DNA of 64,000 bases from CAYWMP01 sp964459445 (GCA_964459445.1 CAYWMP010000001.1:65460-129459), one strand, 5' to 3'; positions 35,578 to 44,819 are shown, numbered from the stretch's first letter. A program made the numbers and translations. The notes: generated by a model not told the origin, from the letters alone.

Positions 35578-36708
35578 ATGGGCGTGGAAAACCTAGTTTT
35601 TTTAGAAAATATCGAATGGTTTGACGAAACAGGTAAGGAGCTTGTCCATCGCATTCCTGAGAAGGGCTCTGGAGAGATCAAATACGGTGCCCAACTTACC
35701 CTCAGAGAGAGCCAAGCAGGTGTCTTCTTTTATAAGGGTAAGGCGGTCGGGGCCTTTGGCCCGGGACGGCACACCCTCAAGACCGGGAACATCCCCATCC
35801 TCACCAAACTTGCGAGCCTGCCCTGGGCCCTTTCAAGTCCCTTGAGGGCCGAGGTGTATATCGTGAACCTGAAGGTGTTCACGAATCTCAAGTGGGGCAC
35901 CAGGGATCCCGTGGCCTTCAAAGACTCGGAACTGGGGCTCATACGCCTTCGTGCCTTCGGCGTTTTCAATATCCAGGTTTATCAACCGGTGCTTCTGGTC
36001 AATAGACTTGTCGGGACCCAGGGCATGGTCAATACCGAAGCAGTCGAGGAATATCTTAACCGTGTCATCGTCTCAAGATTTAATGACTACATGGGAGAAA
36101 CCATTGATTCTCTCCTCAATTTGCCTTCAGAATACGACGAGTTCTCCGACGGGCTCTCCGAGCGACTGACAGAGGATTTGAGCCATTTTGGACTTAAACT
36201 GACCCATCTCTATGTTAATGCCATCACACCGCCCCCGGAAGTGCAAAAGGCCATTGACGATAGGGCACGCATGGGCGTTTTTGATGACATGAACAAACTC
36301 ATGCAGATGAAGGCCGCTATGGCCATGGAGAAGGCCTCTGAAGCCGAGGGCGGCGCAGGGGATGGGATGGGTATGGGAATGGGGCTTATGATGCCGGCCA
36401 TGTTTGCCCAGTATCTTTCAGGGACAAAACCGTCCCAACAAACCGCAGAAGCTCAAACCACAGCAACCTGCCAAGAATGTCAAAATCCCATTCCTTCGGA
36501 TGCAAAATTCTGCCCCCATTGTGGCCATCAACTCGTCATCTTTGAGCAGTGCGTCAAATGCGGTAAAAACATGGTCCCAAACGCAAAGTTTTGTTCCCGC
36601 TGTGGCCATGCCGTAGAGAAAAAACCCAAGGCAAACTTCTGTTCCAAGTGCGGAAGCGAAAACCTGCCTGAATCCATGTTCTGCAACCAGTGCGGTGACA
36701 AGCTCTAA
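35578..36708 (+). CDS. SPFH-domain protein with C-terminal zinc ribbons
   Basis: 376 aa. The first 200 residues form an SPFH/band-7-like domain of the virion-core (YdjL-like) type: VHRIPEKGSGEIKYGAQLTL, ESQAGVFFYKGKAV and FGPGRHTLKTGNIPIL. A Met/Gly-rich stretch (about 255-285) is followed by three zinc ribbons: CQECQNPIPSDAKFCPHCGH, CVKCGKNMVPNAKFCSRCGH and CSKCGSENLPESMFCNQCGD. There is no transmembrane segment. AAGGAGG supports the start. It overlaps the next gene by 14 bp. Likely a scaffold; the role is not established. Confidence 0.82.
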   Translation: MGVENLVFLENIEWFDETGKELVHRIPEKGSGEIKYGAQLTLRESQAGVFFYKGKAVGAFGPGRHTLKTGNIPILTKLASLPWALSSPLRAEVYIVNLKVFTNLKWGTRDPVAFKDSELGLIRLRAFGVFNIQVYQPVLLVNRLVGTQGMVNTEAVEEYLNRVIVSRFNDYMGETIDSLLNLPSEYDEFSDGLSERLTEDLSHFGLKLTHLYVNAITPPPEVQKAIDDRARMGVFDDMNKLMQMKAAMAMEKASEAEGGAGDGMGMGMGLMMPAMFAQYLSGTKPSQQTAEAQTTATCQECQNPIPSDAKFCPHCGHQLVIFEQCVKCGKNMVPNAKFCSRCGHAVEKKPKANFCSKCGSENLPESMFCNQCGDKL

Positions 36709-37930
36709 TCTACTCATTGAACATCAGTGCCCCCAATGCGGGGCGCCGGTCATCCTGGAGGAGACAGACCATCTGTTTTCCTGTGAGTTCTGCCGGGTCA
36801 AGTCCTATATCACGAGCAGATTCTTCCGTTACATGCTTCCCAACGCCGCCCCAAAGGAAAAGGCATTGTTTTTCGCACCCTATTGGCGCTTTAAGGGGAT
36901 GCTCTTTTCATGCACGGAGAACGGCATCGATCATCGGTTGGTTGATATCAGCCAGCAGGGTCTGCAATCGGACTATTTACCCGTTTCACTCGGACTTCGC
37001 AGCCAGACGCTGAAGTTGCGGTTCATATCACCGGAAACAAAGGGCCATTTTCTTAAACCCCAAATCTCCCTCAAAGACACCTTGGAATCTATTGAACGTA
37101 GATTCAGCGCATCCCTTCCCAAACCCATTTATGACCAAAATTTTATAGGCGAAACATTGAGCGTGATATACTCACCATTCTATACGGATTCCAGTGTCAT
37201 AGATGCGGTGCTTAACAGGCCCGTATCACAGGAATTGCCCGAGGACATGGATTTCTTCAACCTCCCCGGGGGATCTCCCGACTGGCAAATTAGATTCATC
37301 CCGGCGTTGTGCCCCGATTGTGGATGGGATTTGGATGGGGCACGGGATTCTCTGGCCCTAAGCTGCAATAACTGTAATTCCTATTGGCAATCTTCAAAAA
37401 AACAGTTCACGAAACTGAAATTCGCCCATATCCCCGGCAGAGAGGATACGGAGATCTATCTGCCCTTTTGGCGCATAAGGGCGGAGGTCTCAGGCGTGCA
37501 ACTCAATTCCTATGCGGATCTGGTAAGATTGGCAAATCTGCCTAAGGTGGTTCAGAAAGAATGGGAAGAAAGTTCTTTTCGCTTTTGGTCGGTGGGATTC
37601 AAGGTAAGGCCCCAGGAGTTCATGCGTTTTGCGCGCAATCTCTCTCTCTCTCAACCCCAGGACAAGCTCGTGCCGGAGTTGCCGAAAGGACCGACCTACC
37701 CTGTCACGCTGCCGGTTTCCGAAGCAGTAGAGAGCTTGAAACTAAATTTGGCCGGTTTTATGAAGCCCCCCAAAGGCCTGTTTCCAAATCTCCCTGATGT
37801 GCGAATCAAGGCCAAGAGATTTACCCTGATTTTTGTTCCCTTTTACAGCGAAAAGGGCAACGAACTGGCCAATCCGGATTTTCAACTCAATATGAACCGA
37901 AACCTGCTGACTTATGCCAGGCACTTGTAG
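36695..37930 (+). CDS. Zinc-ribbon protein coupled to SPFH gene
   Basis: 411 aa from a GTG at 36695, inside the end of the SPFH gene. The N-terminal zinc ribbon CPQCGAPVILEETDHLFSCE with FCRVKSY is TFIIB-like, and a second CPDCGWDLDGARDSLALSCN with NCNSYW is near residue 208. Between and after lie beta-rich regions with repeated (F/Y)APYWRFKG and IYLPFWRIRAEV elements, so the protein looks like two similar halves. I do not know a function. Overlapping genes with matching zinc ribbons suggest a complex with the SPFH protein. Confidence 0.7.
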   Translation: MTSSNLLIEHQCPQCGAPVILEETDHLFSCEFCRVKSYITSRFFRYMLPNAAPKEKALFFAPYWRFKGMLFSCTENGIDHRLVDISQQGLQSDYLPVSLGLRSQTLKLRFISPETKGHFLKPQISLKDTLESIERRFSASLPKPIYDQNFIGETLSVIYSPFYTDSSVIDAVLNRPVSQELPEDMDFFNLPGGSPDWQIRFIPALCPDCGWDLDGARDSLALSCNNCNSYWQSSKKQFTKLKFAHIPGREDTEIYLPFWRIRAEVSGVQLNSYADLVRLANLPKVVQKEWEESSFRFWSVGFKVRPQEFMRFARNLSLSQPQDKLVPELPKGPTYPVTLPVSEAVESLKLNLAGFMKPPKGLFPNLPDVRIKAKRFTLIFVPFYSEKGNELANPDFQLNMNRNLLTYARHL

Positions 37931-37978
37931 AAAGCGCTTTTAAAGCGTGTTTGATCGAGCGGGGGCTCAGGGGATGGA

Positions 37979-38845
37979 TTAATACTCTGGTGGAAGTTCC
38001 TTGAGCTGCGCGAGGGAAAACACCGGACCGTCCTTGCAAACATATTGATCTCCGATGTTGCATCGCCCGCACATCCCGATACCGCATTTCATGCGCATCT
38101 CCAGGGAAAGGATGATTCGTTCAGGCGGGAATCCAAGTTTTTCCAAGACTGGCTGGGTGAATCTAATCATGATGGGAGGGCCGCACACTATCGCAATGGC
38201 GTTATCCGCACTGGTTATTTTTTGTTCCGCAATGGCAGGCACGAAGCCGGTGTTATACTTCCAATCGGGATCATCCGTACCGTCCACTGTAATATGCATA
38301 TCGATATCATCTCGTTGTTCCCACTCGGCAAGCTCATCTTTGTATAGCAACATCCCAGGCGTTCTAGCGCCATAGACGACCGTAATATTTTTAAACTTGG
38401 TTCGGTTATCGGGATGGATCATGTAAATGATACTGGACCTCAGGGTCGTGAAAGCAAAGCCGCCACCTACTATCACGATATTCTTCCCTTCCATCTCCTC
38501 CCAGGGATACCAATTGCCGAGAGGGCCTCGGATACCCATGACCTCTCCCGCATTCATGTTATGGAGGTAATTGGTGACTGATCCGACCTTGTTCACCGTA
38601 AACTTCACAAAACCCTTTTCCGTTGGAGAGGAGGCGATGCCAATGGGAATCTCTCCCTTTCCGGCAACGGAGAGTTCGGCAAACTGGCCCGGCGTATAGG
38701 AAAACTTCTTTTCGTCTTCAGGAATTTCGAAAACAAACTTGAAAGTCTTCAGGTTCTTATCTTCGGTCTCTGTGATGACTTCATCAACGCGAACCGGATA
38801 GGGAAGATACGGATTTTCCAATTCAACACCCCCTGTTATGGTCAT
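37979..38845 (-). CDS. flxA: FAD/NAD(P)-binding subunit, FlxA-like
   Basis: 288 aa, AsrB/HydG/FlxA type of the ferredoxin-NADP reductase family. The FAD-binding beta barrel shows FSYTPGQFAELSV near residue 50, NAD binding shows IVIVGGGFAFTTLRSSI near 125, and the C-terminal [2Fe-2S] cluster is CGIGMCGRCNIGDQYVC. It is the predicted NAD(P)H-oxidising module of the Hdr-Flx complex. Last gene of the minus-strand operon hdrA-flxD-flxC-flxB-flxA, separated from flxB by a family 2 repeat. The partner lying upstream supplies the second electron module. Confidence 0.85.
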   Translation of the reverse strand: MTITGGVELENPYLPYPVRVDEVITETEDKNLKTFKFVFEIPEDEKKFSYTPGQFAELSVAGKGEIPIGIASSPTEKGFVKFTVNKVGSVTNYLHNMNAGEVMGIRGPLGNWYPWEEMEGKNIVIVGGGFAFTTLRSSIIYMIHPDNRTKFKNITVVYGARTPGMLLYKDELAEWEQRDDIDMHITVDGTDDPDWKYNTGFVPAIAEQKITSADNAIAIVCGPPIMIRFTQPVLEKLGFPPERIILSLEMRMKCGIGMCGRCNIGDQYVCKDGPVFSLAQLKELPPEY

Positions 38846-38879
38846 AAGTCAATAGTCATTCGTGATTTGTTATTTGGCT

Positions 38880-38990
38880 TGCCCTGAGCATCATCGAAGG
38901 TCTTTTGCTCGTCGCGCCGTAGCTTCTTAGCGTCCGTCCTCCGCAGTAGCCTGCTACGGAGGATGGAAAGGCGGGTCGTCAGCCTGTTAA
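38880..38990. repeat. Dispersed palindromic element, family 2-like (copy b)
   Basis: Contains CTCGTCGCGCCGTAGCTTCT, comparable to TTGTCGCGCCGAAGCCTTGG in copy a. An imperfect hairpin TCCTCCGCAGTAGCCTGCTA with CGGAGGA follows, and the terminus is CAGCCTGTTAA. The flxB stop (TAA, 38989-38987) is formed by that terminus. It fills the flxB-flxA gap. Confidence 0.55.
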
Positions 38991-40024
38991 AAGCCGTTTG
39001 CTAATTGAAAGACCTCTCTAATATCTATATTAACAGGGCAAAACTGAACGCAGCGGCCGCACCCGACACAGGCTGCGCCACTGTCATATTTGTCAACATA
39101 GTATTTAAGCTTATGCATGAATCGCTGCCTGACTCGCTGAACCTTTTTATCCCTCGGATTGTGGCCCGATCCATGTAAGGTGAATAACGGGAACATGCAG
39201 GCATCCCAGTTTCTTATCCTGTCGCCCTGCTTCCCGCAGACCTCATCCTGTATATCGAAACACCAGCATGTGGGACAGAGATAGGTGCAAGTCCCGCAGT
39301 TAATGCATGCGAAGGCCACCTCATCCCAGAATGGTGCATCGAAAAGCTCGTTAACGACCTTATTGCTAAGCTGGTCCGTTGGGACGGTGGAAGAGATGTT
39401 CTTTTCAGAAGCGGTAGCCAGTTTTTCGGCCTCCTTGAGGACGGCATCCTCGGCGGCGCTTCCTCCCTGCATATTGTCGAGTAACGTTTCTCCCTTATCC
39501 GTGAGGCCCTTTGCTAAAAAATTCTCACCAAGATCCGTCAATAGGACATCCAATCCCTTTTCGCTAAAAGGCCCGCTGCCCACCGAGGAGCAGAAGCATG
39601 TTGAGCAGGGCTGGTTACAGCCGAGTCCTACAAAGGTAGTGGTCTCAAACCGCTTAACCCACCATGGGTCTTTGTATTCAGGGTTGTCGAAATTGACCTT
39701 GACCAATTGAACAGCAAAGGCATCACAGGGCCGAATAGCAACGATGGCCTGCGGAGCATATTCTCTTGAGTGCTCGGAAAGGACGTTGGCGCCCTCTTGG
39801 TTTGGATCAAGATGATATTCGAACATCCGTTCCGATTGGGGCTGGATCAAGGCTTTTGGAGACAGTCTGGTGTTTTTAAAATCAAAGTCCGGTTTGCTGC
39901 CGTTCTCCAGAGACTCAATTACGTGATAGTCCCCTTCTTTGACCGGAACGAAGACCTTGTAAGAGTCTCTGAGCCCCTCAAGGGCCGAAACCCAATCCTT
40001 TTTAGAGAAAACCTTTTCAGTCAT
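38987..40024 (-). CDS. flxB: 4Fe-4S dicluster subunit, FlxB-like (AsrA family)
   Basis: 345 aa. Two C-terminal ferredoxin-type cluster motifs, CINCGTCTYLCPTCWC near residue 238 and CVGCGRCVQFCPVN near 318, follow an N-terminal domain with IVAIRPCDAFAVQLVKVNF and VGLGCNQPCSTCFC, typical of AsrA/HydB-like electron-transfer subunits. It is expected to pass electrons between FlxA and the HdrA/FlxD module. A ribosome-binding site GAGGGG precedes the ATG. The stop codon lies within the end of a dispersed repeat. Confidence 0.85.
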   Translation of the reverse strand: MTEKVFSKKDWVSALEGLRDSYKVFVPVKEGDYHVIESLENGSKPDFDFKNTRLSPKALIQPQSERMFEYHLDPNQEGANVLSEHSREYAPQAIVAIRPCDAFAVQLVKVNFDNPEYKDPWWVKRFETTTFVGLGCNQPCSTCFCSSVGSGPFSEKGLDVLLTDLGENFLAKGLTDKGETLLDNMQGGSAAEDAVLKEAEKLATASEKNISSTVPTDQLSNKVVNELFDAPFWDEVAFACINCGTCTYLCPTCWCFDIQDEVCGKQGDRIRNWDACMFPLFTLHGSGHNPRDKKVQRVRQRFMHKLKYYVDKYDSGAACVGCGRCVQFCPVNIDIREVFQLANGF

Positions 40025-40075
40025 AGAATCAACCCCTCATAAAATCGCTAAACGACACTATTAACTTACAATTGA

Positions 40076-40204
40076 GCAGACTGATGAAAAATGCCCAGAT
40101 GATAGGCGCACGATATCCCGAGAAATGAGTCGTACGTTAAAAGTACGTCGCAATGCCGAGGGATGAGTGCAACGACCCAGATGGGCGTTTTGCATAAGTC
40201 TGCT
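40076..40204. repeat. Dispersed palindromic element, family 2 (copy c)
   Basis: 129 bp. Ends: left AGCAGACTGATGAAAAATGC, right (complement) AGCAGACTTATGCAAAACGC. The interior GGCGCACGATATCCCGAGAA and GTCGTACGTTAAAAGTACGT match copy a in inverted orientation. It occupies the flxC-flxB gap and overlaps the flxC TAG stop (40205-40203) by 2 nt. Confidence 0.8.
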
Positions 40205-41153
40205 AACGCACAAACTCGTTATAGTCATCGACCTTATACACATCCAATGGCGGCCTTTGATCCACCTGGACCCCTGCCTCCCACTGGAAGAGTTCCAGGG
40301 CATCCTTGTTAAGTTTATTTGTGAACTGCCTGACGGAAATTCCCACCGGGCAAACCCTCTCACAGGCCCCGCAGTCGGTACACCTGCCCGCACAGTGGTA
40401 GGCCCTCAGGAAATGAAAAGTCATGGTATCTGTAGGGTCAATGCTCTTTCCAACCCATTGGGGCCGTGATTCATCCACAAAACAGGTCGGACAATAGCAT
40501 AGGGGGCAGGCATTTCTGCAGGCATAACATCGGATGCAGTTGGAAACCAATTGGGTGAAAAATTCCCATTTCTTTTCAGGACTTTTCTTTTCAATGGAAT
40601 CTACATCCGGGTAGAGATTCACCCCTTCCTGCTCAGGCACCGTGTCGGCCACCAACGCATCATACACCACTGGATTTTTGTGGATGCATTTTGAACAGTT
40701 GAGTCTCAAGAAGTCCTTCTTCTCGTATGTCTCCTCAAAGCCTTTGCCGATCACCGTAAAGGAGCCATTGCCTTCCTTTACATCCAGGATCTCTTTGTAT
40801 TTGACCGCCCGCATGACTGCGCGATGATCGATAATGCCCGTGCAGGGAATGCCCAGGATGTATAGTTGTTCCCGTGTGATTTGATTCTCTATGATGTGGG
40901 TCACGATGTTTCTTGAATTGCATCCATTGGCGATAATGCCGACTTTGTCCGTTCTCTTGGCCAGATAGTTGCACAGGTTCAGCCCGCAATGACTGTCCCA
41001 GTGCAGCACATCCACCTTGGCGGAATCGCTTATGAGGACGGGCTCATTCATCATCGGGACAGAGCCTTTCTTATATCCAATGAACACGTCGACGGTTCCG
41101 TCATCCAACAACTTCTTTGCGCTTTCCCTGATTTTTTCTGTATACTCCAGCAT
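40203..41153 (-). CDS. flxC: Iron-sulfur subunit, FlxC-like
   Basis: 316 aa from the ATG at 41153, which overlaps the flxD stop (TAATG), so the two are translationally coupled; a longer open frame begins upstream but overlaps flxD. The N-terminal domain has HWDSHCGLNLCNYLAKRTDK and ANGCNSRNIV, followed by LNCSKCIHKNP. The C-terminal half has two cluster motifs, CIRCYACRNACPLCYCPTC and CTDCGACERVCPVG. No CCG (HdrB) motifs are present. It resembles F420-hydrogenase beta/FlxC-type proteins. Predicted electron conduit in the Hdr-Flx complex. Confidence 0.82.
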   Translation of the reverse strand: MLEYTEKIRESAKKLLDDGTVDVFIGYKKGSVPMMNEPVLISDSAKVDVLHWDSHCGLNLCNYLAKRTDKVGIIANGCNSRNIVTHIIENQITREQLYILGIPCTGIIDHRAVMRAVKYKEILDVKEGNGSFTVIGKGFEETYEKKDFLRLNCSKCIHKNPVVYDALVADTVPEQEGVNLYPDVDSIEKKSPEKKWEFFTQLVSNCIRCYACRNACPLCYCPTCFVDESRPQWVGKSIDPTDTMTFHFLRAYHCAGRCTDCGACERVCPVGISVRQFTNKLNKDALELFQWEAGVQVDQRPPLDVYKVDDYNEFVR

Positions 41154-41584
41154 TATGCCACCTCTGCTCTCATCTTGATTAGATGCTGGGCCGGGCCTAT
41201 TTCTGTTACGGCTTGGACCACTTCCTGAGCCACTTCCACGAACTTCGTCGCCTCGGCAGAAGAAATCCATGAAAAATGCAACCTTCCCGGCTCAACGCCT
41301 ATGTGTTCTATGAAGTTCTTGAACAGGACGAATTTTCTTCGAGCGTAGTAATTACCTTCCAGGTAATGGCAGTCTCCGGGGTGTCACCCGGAAACCCAGA
41401 CGCCATCGGCGCCGTGTCTAAACGCTGCCAGGATGAACTTGGGGCTTACCCGGGCTGAACAGGGTACCCGGATCACCCGGATGTTTGGGGAGTATTGAAG
41501 GCGGCTGACACCTGCCAGGTCTGCCGCGCCATAACTACACCAATTGCATAGAAAAGCTGTTACTTTAGGTTGCCAATCGTTCAT
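41153..41584 (-). CDS. flxD: Selenocysteine-containing MvhD/FlxD subunit
   Basis: Iron-sulfur subunit (MvhD/FrhD family) that relays electrons into HdrA. Translation through an in-frame TGA (41386-41384) gives 143 aa, the normal family size, ending at TAA 41155-41153. The sequence before TGA is FLCNWCSYGAADLAG to ADGVWVSG; directly after comes HPGDCHYLEGNYYARRK. The family has a conserved Cys in the G-C-HPGDCHY motif, so residue 67 is read as selenocysteine, as in the VhuD selenoproteins of Methanococcales. A SECIS-like hairpin follows (41351-41367). A conventional gene caller would see only 66 aa. Confidence 0.9.
41351..41367 (-). promoter_or_regulatory. Bacterial SECIS-like hairpin in flxD
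   Basis: Minus strand ATTACCT-GGA-AGGTAAT: a perfect 7-bp stem with loop GGA. The apical loop starts 23 nt after the TGA and its first base is G, fitting the bacterial SECIS rules (loop 16-37 nt downstream, G among the first loop bases). Confidence 0.8.
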
Positions 41585-41673
41585 TCTTTGCTCCTCATTT
41601 ATGAGTCACTCGCAGAATAATCTTCATTCTTTAAATCAGCCTACGGGTTGTTATACAAAATCGCTCCGAGATT

Positions 41674-44600
41674 TTATGTCTCATTGATCATAGCCATGAT
41701 CTGACCGGTCTCAAAACCGCTGAGGTTGAGCGCCCCTGATCGGCAAGATGCCACACACAGACCGCAGCCTTTGCATAGGACGGGATTGACCTCCGCCTTG
41801 CCTGCAAAGTGACCTTCCTTAATAAAGGAGGGGGCTTTGTATGGACAAACATCCACACAGACGCCGCAGCTGCTGCAGATCATGGGATCGCTATAGGCCA
41901 CCATCCCGCTCATGGCGATGGTCTTCCTTGCCAAAAGGGTTACACCCCTTGAGGCGGCGGCCTGGGCCTGGGCCACGGATTCATCGATAGGCTTTGGATA
42001 GTGGGCGATGCCGCAAAGAAAGACGCCGTCCGTCGCAAATTCGGAAGGTCCCAGCTTGGCATGGGCCTCTACAAAGAATCCGTCTTCATTCATGGGAACT
42101 TTAAAGAACTGGGCCAAGGCCTCATCTTTGTAGGGAACAATGGCCGAGGCAAGGGCCAGCAGATCCGCCTTGAGAATAATGGGGCGTTCTAGAATGGGAT
42201 CGAGTATCTCAATTTGCAGCCCATCTTTACCCTCTGTGACCTGCGGCTTTTGATCGAGGGAATATCTGATGAAGATGACCCCGGACTGACGGGCCTTCTT
42301 ATAGATGATTTCCTTCTCCCCGTAGGTTCGAACATCCCTGTAGAGGACATAGATATTCATGTCCGGATTGAGTTCTTTTAGGTGAAGCGCACTTTCTACG
42401 GAATGGGTGCAACAGACTCGTGAGCAATAGGGTCTTTGAGGCTCTCTGGATCCGACACATTGGATGAAAACGGCCGTGCCGATGTCCTTTAGGGAAGGAT
42501 CCTTCTCGATGAATCTGCGATCCAGTTCCTGATGCGTCACAACGGCCGGATTCTTGCCGTAGAGATACTCCTCTGGCTTAAACTCAGTTGCGCCCGTCGC
42601 AAGCACGGCAATCCCGTGCTCAACAGTTTCTTCTTTGACTTTGGATTTCAGGGTCGCCGTGAAATTCCCGACAAATCCTTCCACACTGGCCAGTGAAGTG
42701 GCAGTGTGCACGTCGATGTTAGGATCACCCTCTACGGATTTTGAAAGTCCGGAAAGGTTTTCCTGAATATCTTCTTCCTTCCAAGTCCTGAATAGGTTTC
42801 GCGCGTTGCCGCCCAGCGACGCCTCTTTCTCAACCAGACTCACCTGGTATCCCTGATCGCTCAGGGTCCTCGCGGCTACCATGCCTGAGATTCCCCCGCC
42901 TACAACCAAGGCCCGTTGATTAACCTCTAACTCGGATTCCCTCAGGGGTTCCATCAGGGCGACCTTGGAAACGGCCATGCGGACCAGGTCTTTGGCCTTC
43001 TCTGTAGCGGCCTCCGGGTCATCCTTGTGGACCCAGGAATCCTGGTTGCGAATATTGGTCATCTCAAAGAGATATCTGTTGAGACCCGCGTTGATCAAGG
43101 TTTCCTGGAACAGTGGTTCATGGGTCCGAGGCGTGCAGGCCGCCACCACGATTCTATTAAGATTGTTTTCCTTAATCACCTGGGTGATGACTTCCTGCGT
43201 GTCCTGGGAACAGGAATATAGGTTATCCGTGACATAAGTCACATAGGGCAGGGATTTGGCATAATCCCGAACCGCCGGCACATCTACGACACCCGCAATA
43301 TTGATTCCACAATGGCAAACAAACACACCGATGCGAGGTCTTTCACCAACGACGTTTCTTTCTGCAGGAATTTCTCTGGATTGGATCAGGGTGTTTCGGG
43401 CCGGGGTCAAGATGGCGCCCGCATTGGCGGCCGCGGAACTCGCTTCAATGACAGATTGTGGAATGTCTTTTGGTCCCTGAAATGCACCGCACACGTAGAC
43501 GCCTTCCCTCGATGTGGCCACGGGCCTAAAGGAATCCGTCTTGCAAAATCCACCCTCACTGACCTCTATGTCCAGCTTTTTGGCCAGTTCCAATAATTCA
43601 AGCGGCGTTTCCATTCCAACGGAGAGGACCACCAAATCAAAGGTCTCCTCAGTCAGTGCTCCACTCTCACTGGCATATTGGATCAACAGATCATCCGTAT
43701 CGGCAACGGGATCGATGCTGTGAACCCTTGAGCGGATAAAGCGGACGCCGTGCTTGTCCTTTGCCGCGTCGTAATATCGCTCAAAATCCTTGCCGTGGGT
43801 TCTCATGTCCATGAAGAAAATGGCGCAATCCAGATCAGCTCCGGCATGCTCCATGGCGATGGTCGATTCCTTGATGGCATACATACAACAAACAGAGGAG
43901 CAATACCCGTGATCGCAACGGTTTATATCCCTGGAACCCACACATTGGAGCCAGGCGATCTTTTTTGGCTCCTTGTCATCGGACATGCGCACCAAATGCC
44001 CCATGGTGGGACCCGAAGCGGACAAAATCCGCTCAAATTCCATGGAAGTGACCACGTTGGGATGGTTTATATAGTTATAGGTATCGTATTTTGAAGGATC
44101 AAAGGGTTGAAATCCGGGCGCCAGGACGATAGATCCCACATTAAGTGTCTTTGTCTCCGGTTCGTCCTCGAACTTGATGGCGCTCGTCGGGCAGAATTTT
44201 TCACAGGCCTTGCACTTGCCCTTCACAAAATAGATGCAGTTTTCTTTGTCAATGGCGTATTTCTGGGGCACCGCCTGGGCATAGGGCACGTAGACTGCCT
44301 TCCGTTTGATAAGCTCAACATTGTATTCGTCATCGACTTTCTTGGGGCATTTCTCGGAACAGGTTCCACAGCCGATGCACTTCTCCATGTCCACGAATCT
44401 GGGGTTCTGCAGAATTTCTATTTCGAAATTTCCCTGTTCGCCTTTGACATCAACGACTTCGGAAAGGGTCAGTAACTCGATGTTGAGATGCCGGCCGACC
44501 TCGACCAGTTTAGGGGAGATAATTCACATGGCACAGTCATTGGTAGGGAACGTTTTGTCCAGTTGGGCCATGGCGCCGCCGATGGCAGGGGACTTTTCAA

Positions 44601-44703
44601 CAATATAGACATAATATCCTGAATCAGCCAAATCCAGAGCGGATTGCATGCCAGCAATCCCTCCCCCAACAACCATGACAGATCCGATTACCTGTTTACC
44701 CAT
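41674..44703 (-). CDS. hdrA: Selenocysteine-containing HdrA, electron-bifurcating flavoprotein
   Basis: Full gene runs from ATG 44703 (AAGGAG 7 nt upstream) to the stop at 41674, 1009 aa, reading through TGA at 44526-44524 as residue 60. Before it is FAD-binding VVGGGIAGMQSALDLADSG and DKTFPTNDCAM; after it IISPKLVEVGRH. HdrA proteins carry Cys there (DC-x2-C-x-L/I-x-PK), and Methanococcales HdrA carries selenocysteine. Then come cluster motifs CIGCGTCSEKCP (about 109), CHCGINIAG (about 465), a second Rossmann site VVGGGISGMVAARTL (about 596) and two C-terminal ferredoxin motifs (about 940 and 975). Duplicated FAD modules make it longer than classical HdrA. First gene of the operon. Confidence 0.93.
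44491..44508 (-). promoter_or_regulatory. Bacterial SECIS-like hairpin in hdrA
   Basis: Minus strand CTGGTC-GAGGTC-GGCCGG: a six-pair stem (two G-U) with a six-base loop. The loop starts 21 nt after the TGA, begins with G and contains AGGTC, similar to the E. coli fdhF loop AGGUCU. Confidence 0.75.
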
Positions 44704-44819
44704 TTGCGATCTCCTTATAATATGCTAGTATCATAAACTTCAGATATCTCAAGTTAAGTAAACCATACAGAATTGGGTAATAATTATATCTGAAACGCGA
44801 CACTAACGAGCTTGTGAAA

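Noticed and set aside
40203..41270. Longer FlxC with a Gly/Ser/Arg-rich N-terminus
   Set aside because: The extra 39 codons overlap the conserved end of flxD in another frame; the ATG at 41153 is start-stop coupled.
41384..41584. A complete 66-aa protein or a broken mvhD gene
   Set aside because: The same frame continues for 76 conserved codons after the TGA and overlaps the next start precisely; decay would not preserve this.
41674..44394. HdrA beginning at the ATG at 44394 (906 aa)
   Set aside because: This start is inside the protein, between the first FAD domain and its cluster motif; there is no ribosome-binding site. The true start is 44703 with TGA read as Sec.
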